Shown one piece after another: positions 1-6,131 of a DNA stretch of 11,647 nucleotides (positions are counted from its first letter, which is position 1; every line of letters begins with the position of its first letter). This stretch comes from Anaerolineae bacterium (GTDB lineage Bacteria > Chloroflexota > Anaerolineae > SpSt-600). Below the pieces are notes generated by a model. It searched no databases. It saw nothing but the letters and a program-made list of their open reading frames with translations, and was not told the DNA's origin. The position numbers were made by a program, and so were the translations under genes. The stretch is taken from NCBI GenBank assembly GCA_028275425.1, contig JAPWUT010000033.1, forward strand, positions 1 to 11,647, read 5' to 3'.

Positions 1-1469
1 CCGGTCCAGCTGGATATTACTTCGGCCACATCCTTCTGGTCTACGATTTCGTCTATCCCCGCTTCCTTTTTCCATTCGTCATAGCGGCGCTTAAACTCAT
101 CCTCAAGGCGCAGCCTTTCCGACTTCAACTTAGCGTGCTGTTCAAAGTTTCCGGAGGAGAAAGCCTCTTCTTCTCGGGATTTCAAGCTGCTTATTTTGGT
201 CTGGAGTTCTTTCAGCTCTGGCGGGAGGTTGAAGGAAGCGATTCGGACCTTAGCTGCTGCTTCATCCATAAGGTCAACGGCTTTATCGGGTAAGCAGCGG
301 TCGGTTACGTAGCGGTGGGAGAGCCTCACGGCTGCTTCCAGGGCTTGGTCGGTTATGATGACACCGTGGTGTTCTTCGTAGCGTGGGCGCAAGCCCTTGA
401 GCATTTCAATTGCTTCTTCAATGGATGGTTCTTCCACGTAGATGGGGGCAAAGCGGCGTTCAAGGGCTGGGTCTTTTTCAATGAACTTGCGGTAATCGTC
501 GGGGGTAGTAGCTCCGATGCAGCGGAGTTCTCCTCGGGCCAGGGCTGGTTTGAGGATTGTGGCTGCGTCCAGAGCACCCATGGCCCCACCTGCCCCCACG
601 ATGGTGTGAATTTCGTCTATGAAGAGGATGATTTTCCCCTTGGAGCTGGTTATTTCTTGGATAGCGGCTTTGAGGCGCTCTTCAAATTCTCCCCTGAGCT
701 TAGTTCCGGCAATCATAGCCCCCAAATCCAGCGAGAGGATTCTGGTTCCTCGGAGGATTTCGGGGACTTCTCCGGCGGCTATTTTCTGGGCCAGGCCTTC
801 CACTATCGCTGTTTTGCCTACTCCTGCTTTCCCTATGAGGACGGGGTTGTTCTTTATGCGGCGGCAGAGGACTTGCATTACCCGCATTATCTCCGCTTCG
901 CGCCCTATGACCGGGTCAAGTTTGCCTTCCATTGCCATCTTAACGAGGTCTTGACTGAAGCGCTCCAGGATTTTGTATCGGCTCTCCATATCAGGGTCCA
1001 TCACCTTTTGGCCTTTGCGCAATTCCTTTATGGCTTCGTAGATGGCGCCTTTAGTGACGCGGTAGCGGGCTAAGAGCCTGGCGGCATGGGAATTGGTCTC
1101 GCTGGCAATGGCTAAGAAGATGTGTTCAGTGGAGACGTATTGGTCTCCCATGCGGGCGGCTTCTTCTTTGGCCAAGTCCATCACCCTCTTGAGGCGAGGG
1201 GTCATGAAGAGCTGGTTGAAGACGATAGGGCCGTAGAAAGTAGGGGTTTGCGGAAGTGACCTCAGGATTTTTTCCAGGTCGCTTCTCATCTGGTAATGGT
1301 CTACTCCCATTATCTCCAGGAGCAACGGGACAGCGCCATCGGATTGCTCCAGTAGGGCAAGGAGCATGTGTTCGGTATCGGCCATGGAGTGGCCGAAGCG
1401 TTGGATTATTTCGTGGGTGCGCATTGCTGCTTCTTGCGCTTTTTCGGTAAACTGGTCAAGTTGGAACAT
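1..1469 (-). CDS. clpC: ClpC-type Hsp100 AAA+ unfoldase, C-terminal part beyond window edge
   Basis: Hsp100 ATPase that threads substrate proteins through a hexameric pore, normally into ClpP. The ATG at 1469 sits behind a strong AAGAAGGGGG site and opens 489 complete codons before the window ends, against about 810-850 residues for the family. Reading the minus strand gives a Clp_N double repeat (about residues 1-145) and a first AAA+ domain with Walker A G213KAGVGKT, Walker B FIDE (D285, E286) and an ALERRF arginine-finger region. A short middle region follows, containing a UVR-like stretch (about 432-462), and the visible part stops at SSWTG. The short UVR-bearing middle, not a long coiled coil, argues for ClpC over ClpB. 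Oddities are leucine 258 in the KLRG pore loop where KYRG is usual, and lysine in the second Walker A position where E is common. It is the last visible gene of the dnaJ-baeRF operon, starting 18 bp after the baeRF stop. Confidence 0.93.
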   Translation of the reverse strand, partial: MFQLDQFTEKAQEAAMRTHEIIQRFGHSMADTEHMLLALLEQSDGAVPLLLEIMGVDHYQMRSDLEKILRSLPQTPTFYGPIVFNQLFMTPRLKRVMDLAKEEAARMGDQYVSTEHIFLAIASETNSHAARLLARYRVTKGAIYEAIKELRKGQKVMDPDMESRYKILERFSQDLVKMAMEGKLDPVIGREAEIMRVMQVLCRRIKNNPVLIGKAGVGKTAIVEGLAQKIAAGEVPEILRGTRILSLDLGAMIAGTKLRGEFEERLKAAIQEITSSKGKIILFIDEIHTIVGAGGAMGALDAATILKPALARGELRCIGATTPDDYRKFIEKDPALERRFAPIYVEEPSIEEAIEMLKGLRPRYEEHHGVIITDQALEAAVRLSHRYVTDRCLPDKAVDLMDEAAAKVRIASFNLPPELKELQTKISSLKSREEEAFSSGNFEQHAKLKSERLRLEDEFKRRYDEWKKEAGIDEIVDQKDVAEVISSWT

Positions 1470-1487
1470 ATCTTTTAAACCCCCTTC

Positions 1488-2561
1488 TTAGTATCGCAGA
1501 AGTGAAGCTATGTACCCGGCCTTAGCTAACTCCTGGTTCCCGCTCAAGGTCACGACTTTCCCCCCTTTCCGGAGGGTTTCGGCCAGGGCGTCGTTCAGGA
1601 TATCGGGCCTTTCCTCAAGGGCGGAGGAGCAAACAGGGCATATTTCAATCTTCTGGAAAGACATGTAGCCGCAGTTTGGGCATTTCTTGCCTGGCGCTTT
1701 GAATTCGGGGTCCAAAAGCAAGATGTTGACCCGCCCTTCCCTTACGGCATTGAGGGTGTCATCAAGGCCCGAAGTAGCTTTACGGCCTTTCGCTGCTTCC
1801 GTCAAAATTTGGCGGACAATCTCTTCGTTCCGGCTTTTCTCAAACCTTTCCACAAGGCTTACCACTTCCTCTTCAAGGTCAGAAATCGGTACCATTATGT
1901 CGGCAGTGAAGGTAGTGGCTATGGCTTCTTGTATGGGGCCGGGGAGGAAATCGGTGAAGGTTTTGACGTTTTCCTCCGTCCCTCCGATTATCACGTAGCT
2001 GAATTTTTCTTTGTCCCAGAGTTTGGTAAAAGCTTCGGCGGCGTTTTTCAGTTGCTGAGCGGCGTGTTCGTCAATGTGGCGCTGGTAGCGGGCCTGAGCC
2101 CAGCCCCCTTGCTTGTGCTTGCCGGGGATGGTTCCGCTTACTCCTCCGAACTCCTCCAGTTTACCCATCTGGAAACTGAAGAAGCGGGCTTGCTCTCGGC
2201 TTACCAGGATTATGCCGTAGCGTTCGTGCGAGGAAAGTAGGTGGACCAGAGGGCGGATGTAAGGCTCGGGAAGGACTTGAAATTCGTCTTTGAAAGGTTG
2301 GGGGAAAGGATAGGTGAGCCAAAGGCCCCCTTCGGTGCAGGAGAAGACTGCTACTCCCTTGGCTTGCCAGTCGTATTCAAGGGAGAAGAAATCCTCTATT
2401 TTGCCGAGGTCTTCGGGGTTAGCTTCCTCGGCGGCTTCTTTCAGGAAGCCTTTGAGGACCAGCATGACCTCTTCTTTGAGCCTTTTGGTCATATCGGTAT
2501 TGAGGTAAAGGCTAACCACAGGGGATTTTGTAGGAACATAGCTCAGCAATGGCTCCAGCAC
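1488..2561 (-). CDS. baeRF-family protein (bacterial eRF1-like, Vms1-like release factor domain) with zinc ribbon
   Basis: A 357-residue protein that resembles the bacterial/archaeal paralogues of eukaryotic release factor eRF1 (baeRF families, related to Vms1/ANKZF1 and actinobacterial VLRF1). What I see: an N-terminal alpha/beta region, then a basic loop G147KHKQGGWAQARYQRH with glutamine 156, which looks like the GGQ/Q loop that releases peptide from peptidyl-tRNA. An L7Ae/eRF1 domain-3-like C-terminus ends in IASLLRY and carries a zinc ribbon C294-x2-C297-x10-C308-x2-C311. The start is GTG, chosen because an AGGAGG site lies 5 nt upstream and the preceding dnaJ stop is only 2 bp away, implying translational coupling. 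Known for the wider family: peptidyl-tRNA hydrolysis on stalled ribosomes. Inferred here: a ribosome rescue factor acting with the flanking chaperones. The exact baeRF subfamily is uncertain. Confidence 0.8.
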   Translation of the reverse strand: MLEPLLSYVPTKSPVVSLYLNTDMTKRLKEEVMLVLKGFLKEAAEEANPEDLGKIEDFFSLEYDWQAKGVAVFSCTEGGLWLTYPFPQPFKDEFQVLPEPYIRPLVHLLSSHERYGIILVSREQARFFSFQMGKLEEFGGVSGTIPGKHKQGGWAQARYQRHIDEHAAQQLKNAAEAFTKLWDKEKFSYVIIGGTEENVKTFTDFLPGPIQEAIATTFTADIMVPISDLEEEVVSLVERFEKSRNEEIVRQILTEAAKGRKATSGLDDTLNAVREGRVNILLLDPEFKAPGKKCPNCGYMSFQKIEICPVCSSALEERPDILNDALAETLRKGGKVVTLSGNQELAKAGYIASLLRY

Positions 2562-2563
2562 GG

Positions 2564-3472
2564 TTACCTCCTCCCGCTCCTTAGTTTAGCCAGCTCTTGG
2601 AAGAGCTCCCGTTCCCTCGGAGTGAGGTTCTTTGGGAGCTGGATTTTAACCTTGACGTAAAGGTCGCCTCGGAGTGAAGGGTTGTGGACATTGGGCATTC
2701 CTTGGCCTCGCAAGCGGAAGACTTGCCCAGGCTGAGTTTCGGGGGGTATTTTGAGGAGGACTTTCCCCGATAGGGTTGGGACTTCCACCTCGCCCCCCAG
2801 AATGGCGGTATACAAATCCACCGGGATTTCGCAGTAGAGGTCGTCCTCCTCCCGGCGGAATATTGGGTGGGGTTGGATGTTGACTTTTAGGTAAAGGTCT
2901 TGATAGCCGCGGCCATAGACATATCCCCCAAGGCCGGCTAAGCGTATTCTGGTGCCATCCTTGACCCCTGGCGGAATCTTGACTTCAACCCGCTGGCCGT
3001 CTATTTCCAGTATCCTTGTGGTTCCGGTGAAGGCCTCTTCCAGGGTTACGGTTACAGTAGCTTCTTCTTCCCTTGTAGCTGTGCGGAAGCGTTCTCCTAA
3101 GCCGAAATCGCCGAAGAAAGTCTTGAAGAAATCGCCCAGCAAATCCTCAAGGGTTCTAAATTCCACCCGGAAGGTTCCTTCGGGCCAGCCTTGGCCATAC
3201 CAGCGGCTCCAGTCAAAGCTTTCGGGGGAACCGCCCATCCTTTGCCACTGCCACCAGCTTTCCCGCATAGCATCGTATTTACGGCGCTTTTCCGGGTCGG
3301 AAAGGACCTCGTAAGCTTCGTTTATCTCTTTGAACTTGGCCTCGGCCTCTTTATTGCCCGGGTTCATATCCGGGTGGTATTGCCTTGCCAGGCGCCTATA
3401 AGCCTTCTTTATCTCCTCCAGGGAAGCGTTCTTGTCCACTCCAAGGATTTTGTAGTAGTCCTTGAACTCCAT
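2564..3472 (-). CDS. dnaJ: Type B J-domain co-chaperone (DnaJ/CbpA-like)
   Basis: Hsp40 co-chaperone that delivers unfolded clients to DnaK and stimulates its ATPase. The 302-residue protein has a J domain at about 3-68 with the HPD motif at residues 33-35, a linker (about 69-130), then two beta-rich client-binding domains (about 137-215 and 216-292), ending in a short C-terminal helix. The CxxCxGxG zinc repeats of type A DnaJ are absent, so it is CbpA/type B. The linker is tryptophan-rich (six Trp within residues 73-96), not the usual Gly/Phe-rich stretch. The frame is open 45 nt further upstream, but ATG 3472 is preferred: it gives the standard family N-terminus (MEFKDYYKILGV) and has GGAGGGAGG a few bases upstream. 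It is the first gene of the operon and its promoter is at 3494-3522. The gene symbol is used for the family; cbpA would be equally fair. Confidence 0.93.
   Translation of the reverse strand: MEFKDYYKILGVDKNASLEEIKKAYRRLARQYHPDMNPGNKEAEAKFKEINEAYEVLSDPEKRRKYDAMRESWWQWQRMGGSPESFDWSRWYGQGWPEGTFRVEFRTLEDLLGDFFKTFFGDFGLGERFRTATREEEATVTVTLEEAFTGTTRILEIDGQRVEVKIPPGVKDGTRIRLAGLGGYVYGRGYQDLYLKVNIQPHPIFRREEDDLYCEIPVDLYTAILGGEVEVPTLSGKVLLKIPPETQPGQVFRLRGQGMPNVHNPSLRGDLYVKVKIQLPKNLTPRERELFQELAKLRSGRR
2567..2572 (-). promoter_or_regulatory. Shine-Dalgarno of the baeRF gene, embedded in dnaJ
   Basis: AGGAGG on the minus strand also encodes the last two arginine codons of DnaJ. The dnaJ TAA and two further bases form the 5-nt spacer before the baeRF GTG. 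This fixes the GTG start and suggests that ribosomes ending dnaJ restart directly on the next gene. Confidence 0.85.
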
Positions 3473-3493
3473 GAGGACCTCCCTCCAATTCCC

Positions 3494-3522
3494 ATTATAG
3501 CACCGAGCCTGGCCCATGTCAA
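3494..3522 (-). promoter_or_regulatory. Perfect sigma70-type promoter of the dnaJ-baeRF-clpC operon
   Basis: On the minus strand, TTGACA (3522-3517), a 17-bp spacer, and TATAAT (3499-3494): an exact match to the housekeeping consensus. Transcription should start near 3487, leaving a leader of about 15 nt that begins almost at the Shine-Dalgarno site. I see no CIRCE (HrcA) or CtsR operator around it, so constitutive strong expression or an unknown regulator is likely. Confidence 0.88.
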
Positions 3523-3550
3523 CGGGGAAAGCGAGTGATTCCGGGCAAAT

Positions 3551-3579
3551 TTGACAAGAAGGATAAGGTTTGTTATAAT
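3551..3579 (+). promoter_or_regulatory. Perfect sigma70-type promoter of rubrerythrin
   Basis: TTGACA (3551-3556), 17-bp spacer, TATAAT (3574-3579): a second exact consensus promoter, pointing away from the dnaJ promoter. The -35 box overlaps the palindrome CAAATTTG (3546-3553), a possible but unproven operator. The predicted start is near 3586. Confidence 0.9.
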
Positions 3580-3585
3580 CAATCA

Positions 3586-3600
3586 GCCTGTTGCTCAGGC
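3586..3600 (+). promoter_or_regulatory. Small hairpin at the 5' end of the rubrerythrin mRNA
   Basis: GCCTG, loop TTGCT, CAGGC: a 5-bp perfect stem that begins at the predicted transcription start. Such 5'-terminal stems can protect mRNA from decay; that role is inferred. It lies 15 nt before the AGGAGG ribosome site. Confidence 0.45.
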
Positions 3601-3627
3601 CCCAAATTTTTGCCGAGGAGGTGTGAT

Positions 3628-4131
3628 ATGCGCAAGATGACCAAGGCCAATCTGGAAAGCGCTTTTGCCGGCGAAAGCCAAGCCCACATGAGGTACCTCA
3701 TATTTGCGGAGCAAGCGGAGAAGGAGAAATTCCCCAATGTAGCCCGCCTCTTCCGTGCCATCGCCTTTGCCGAGCAGGTTCATGCCACCAATCATTTAAG
3801 AGTTTTGGGCGGGATCGGCCAGACTGCGGACAATTTGGCCACGGCCATAGGAGGCGAGACCTACGAGGTGGAAGAAATGTACCCGGCCTTCCGCGCTGTC
3901 GCCGAGCTCCAGGAGGAAAAGAATGCTGTAAGATCCACTACCTGGGCTTTAGAAGCGGAAAAGGTCCATGCTGGGATGTATGAGAAAGCTCGCCAGGCAG
4001 TTTTGAGCGGGCAAGATGCCGTTATCGGCGACATTTACATTTGTGAAGTTTGTGGCTGGACGGTGGAAGGGGAGGCGCCGGAGCGTTGCCCAATATGTGG
4101 TGCGCCACGCGATAAATTCCGCAAGTTCTAA
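3628..4131 (+). CDS. rbr: Rubrerythrin
   Basis: Cytoplasmic non-haem di-iron peroxidase that reduces hydrogen peroxide in anaerobes and microaerophiles, taking electrons from rubredoxin or a similar carrier. The 167-residue protein has the ferritin-like four-helix domain with di-iron ligand motifs (ESQAHMRY near the N-terminus, AEQVHATNH, and AEKVHAGMY). A C-terminal rubredoxin-like iron site follows, CEVCGW...CPICGAP. Both halves are complete and the length is normal for the shorter rubrerythrins. The frame extends upstream to 3535, but that would run over the promoter. ATG 3628 is chosen because AGGAGG (3616-3621) lies 6 nt before it. It is monocistronic, with its own consensus promoter and a terminator at 4176-4214, and is divergent from the chaperone operon. 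Confidence 0.95.
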   Translation: MRKMTKANLESAFAGESQAHMRYLIFAEQAEKEKFPNVARLFRAIAFAEQVHATNHLRVLGGIGQTADNLATAIGGETYEVEEMYPAFRAVAELQEEKNAVRSTTWALEAEKVHAGMYEKARQAVLSGQDAVIGDIYICEVCGWTVEGEAPERCPICGAPRDKFRKF

Positions 4132-4175
4132 TCCTGCGCAAGGCAATTGCTCCCAAAAGTTCACGCCGAACCCAG

Positions 4176-4214
4176 CAGGCCAGGCATCCCCAAAGATGCC
4201 TGGCCTGTTTTTTA
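4176..4214 (+). terminator. Rho-independent terminator of rubrerythrin
   Basis: A perfect 13-bp GC-rich stem (4176-4188 with 4195-4207), a 6-nt loop CCCAAA, and immediately a run of six T (4208-4213). It lies 44 bp after the rubrerythrin stop and insulates it from the lepA operon. Confidence 0.95.
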
Positions 4215-4275
4215 TGGTCGCCTCAGCGCTGCCAAGGGTGTGTCCCAGGGGGGCAAGGATACCCCTAAGGGGGCT

Positions 4276-4304
4276 TTGCTTGCCCAAAATCTTCTTGGTA
4301 TAAT
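4276..4304 (+). promoter_or_regulatory. Predicted promoter of the lepA operon
   Basis: TTGCTT (4276-4281), 17-bp spacer, TATAAT (4299-4304). The -10 is perfect, the -35 matches only in TTG. The leader would be about 13 nt, with a GAGG ribosome site (4312-4315) 8 nt before the ATG. An inverted repeat GGGCAAG/CTTGCCC (4251-4257, 4279-4285) overlaps the -35 box. Confidence 0.7.
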
Positions 4305-4323
4305 ACTCCTTGAGGTAAGGGAT

Positions 4324-6126
4324 ATGGACCCGAGGAAAATCCGGAATTTTTGCATCATAGCGCATATAGACCACGGAAAGTCTACGCTGGCCGACCGATT
4401 CTTGGAGATAACAGGGACGATTGAGCCGCGCCAGATGCGCGAGCAGTTCCTGGATCAGATGGATATTGAGCGGGAGAAGGGCGTGACTATAAAGGCTTCG
4501 GCGGTGAGGATGGTCTACAAGGCTTCCGATGGCGAGGAGTATGTGCTCAATCTGATTGATACCCCCGGACATGTGGATTTCTCCTACGAAGTAAGCAGGG
4601 CTTTGGCCGCTTGCGAGGGCGCTATCTTAGTAGTAGATGCTTCCCAAGGCATAGAAGCGCAAACTGTCGCCAACCTCTATATGGCTTTGGAGCATGACTT
4701 AACCATAATTCCCGTCATCAACAAAATTGACTTGCCCAACGCCAGGCCGGAGGAAGTGGCTCAAGAGCTGGAGGACCTTCTGGGAATATCCGCTGAAGAG
4801 GTGATAATGGTTTCGGCTAAAGAGGGGATAAACGTCAGGGAAGTGCTGGAAGCGGTGGTCAGGAAGATACCTCCACCCAAAGGTTATTTGCGCCAACCGC
4901 TCAGGGCCCTAATCTTTGACTCCCATTACGATTCCTACAAAGGGGTCATCGCTTACGTAAGGGTGGTAGATGGCGAGATAACCCCTCAGTCCACCCTTAT
5001 GCTTATGTCTTCGGGGGTTAAGTTTGAGCCTATGGAGATAGGCTACTTTTCCCCTTGGATGACTCCGGCCGAGAAGTTGGTGGCCGGGGAAGTAGGGTAT
5101 GTAGCTACAGGCCTCAAAAGCGTTAGGGAATGTTCCGTGGGCGATACCATAACTTGGGCCCGCAACCCTGCCGAAAAACCGCTTCCGGGCTATAAGAGGC
5201 CTAAGCCCATGGTCTTCGCCGGCTTCTATCCAACCGAAGGGGAAAATTTCGGCCTATTGAGGGAGGCCTTGGAAAAGCTCCAGCTCAACGATTCCGCCCT
5301 CTTCTTTGAGCCTGAGGACTCAGCAGCCTTGGGGCCTGGTTTCCGGTGCGGCTTCCTGGGCCTATTCCACATGGAAATAGTCCAGGAAAGGTTGGAGAGG
5401 GAATTCGGCTTGGATTTGGTAGCTACAGCCCCTAACGTGGAGTACGAAGTGGTAAAGCGCAATGGCGAGGTTATCCGAGTGGACAACCCGGCCCGCTTCC
5501 CTCCAGAGTCGGAGATTGAAGAAATCCGCGAGCCTTGGATGAGAGTCCAGATTTTTACCCCATCCGAATACATAGGCCCGATTATGGAATTGGTCAGCAA
5601 GAGAAGGGGGAAGTTCGTGAGAATGGATTACCTGGACCCAAGGAGGGTTATGCTCCTTTACGAGATGCCTCTGGCGGAGATGATAACCGATTTTTACGAC
5701 CGCCTTAAGTCGGTATCAAGAGGTTACGCTTCCTTGGATTACTCCTTCTTGGAATATCGGCCCGATAACTTGGTCAAGCTAAGCGTCCTCGTGCATGGCC
5801 AGCCTGTAGATGCCCTCTCGGTCATAGTGCATCGGGATGATGCTTATAGGCGTGGAAAGGTCCTGGTTGAAAGGTTGAAAGAGGTCATACCACGCCAGCT
5901 TTTCCCAGTAGCCATTCAGGCAGCCATCGGGAAGAGGGTGGTGGCCAGAGCCGATATCCCTGCCCTCAAGAAGAACGTGTTGGCCAAGTGCTACGGCGGT
6001 GATGTGACCCGCAAACGTAAGCTCTTGGAGCGTCAGAAGGAGGGGAAGAAGCGCCTCAAGCAAATAGGCCGGGTCCAGGTCCCTCAAGAGGCATTCTTGG
6101 CAGTCCTTAAAGTTGAGGAGGACTGA
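4324..6126 (+). CDS. lepA: Elongation factor 4 (LepA), ribosomal GTPase
   Basis: Translational GTPase that binds the ribosome and can back-translocate tRNAs; also linked to ribosome assembly and growth under stress. The 600-residue length is typical. Seen: G1 AHIDHGKS, the switch I region REKGVTIKA, G3 DTPGH, G4 NKIDLP, then beta-barrel and EF-G-like domains. It ends in the LepA-specific basic C-terminus (CYGGDVTRKRKLLERQKEGKK), which separates it from EF-G and BipA. The frame is open further upstream to 4147, but that would cover the terminator and promoter. ATG 4324 begins the standard MDPRKIRNFCIIAHIDHGKS N-terminus and has a ribosome site. It is the first gene of a six-gene operon, and the next gene starts 5 bp after its TGA. 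Confidence 0.97.
   Translation: MDPRKIRNFCIIAHIDHGKSTLADRFLEITGTIEPRQMREQFLDQMDIEREKGVTIKASAVRMVYKASDGEEYVLNLIDTPGHVDFSYEVSRALAACEGAILVVDASQGIEAQTVANLYMALEHDLTIIPVINKIDLPNARPEEVAQELEDLLGISAEEVIMVSAKEGINVREVLEAVVRKIPPPKGYLRQPLRALIFDSHYDSYKGVIAYVRVVDGEITPQSTLMLMSSGVKFEPMEIGYFSPWMTPAEKLVAGEVGYVATGLKSVRECSVGDTITWARNPAEKPLPGYKRPKPMVFAGFYPTEGENFGLLREALEKLQLNDSALFFEPEDSAALGPGFRCGFLGLFHMEIVQERLEREFGLDLVATAPNVEYEVVKRNGEVIRVDNPARFPPESEIEEIREPWMRVQIFTPSEYIGPIMELVSKRRGKFVRMDYLDPRRVMLLYEMPLAEMITDFYDRLKSVSRGYASLDYSFLEYRPDNLVKLSVLVHGQPVDALSVIVHRDDAYRRGKVLVERLKEVIPRQLFPVAIQAAIGKRVVARADIPALKKNVLAKCYGGDVTRKRKLLERQKEGKKRLKQIGRVQVPQEAFLAVLKVEED
6115..6121 (+). promoter_or_regulatory. Shine-Dalgarno for the TTG start of the MFS gene
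   Basis: GAGGAGG inside the last codons of lepA, 10 nt before TTG 6132. The frame has a stop at 6114, and no ATG or GTG lies between it and 6132, so TTG 6132 (or CTG 6123) must be the start. Confidence 0.7.
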
Positions 6127-6131
6127 AGGAA

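Noticed and set aside
315..1073. Long plus-strand open frames opposite clpC (315-1073, 619-954, 1256-1450)
   Set aside because: They are antisense to a clear ClpC frame with intact AAA+ motifs, have low-complexity aromatic/Cys content, and match no family.
1..1469. Calling the Hsp100 ClpB
   Set aside because: The middle region is short and UVR-like; ClpB would show a long coiled-coil domain of over 100 residues before the SSWTG segment.
3490..3540. CIRCE or CtsR heat-shock operator near the dnaJ promoter
   Set aside because: AGCAC and GAGTG fragments exist, but not the 9-bp arms with 9-bp spacing; no GGTCAAA tandem heptads are present.
3535..3627. Longer rubrerythrin N-terminus from 3535
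   Set aside because: The extra codons cover the promoter and leader; ATG 3628 has a perfect ribosome site and the standard family start.
4147..4323. Longer LepA N-terminus from 4147
   Set aside because: It would translate through the rubrerythrin terminator and the lepA promoter, and LepA proteins begin at the MDPRKIRNF-like segment.
3949..4572. 207-codon minus-strand frame across rubrerythrin end and lepA start
   Set aside because: It is antisense to two well-supported genes and to the terminator, without a family match or ribosome site.
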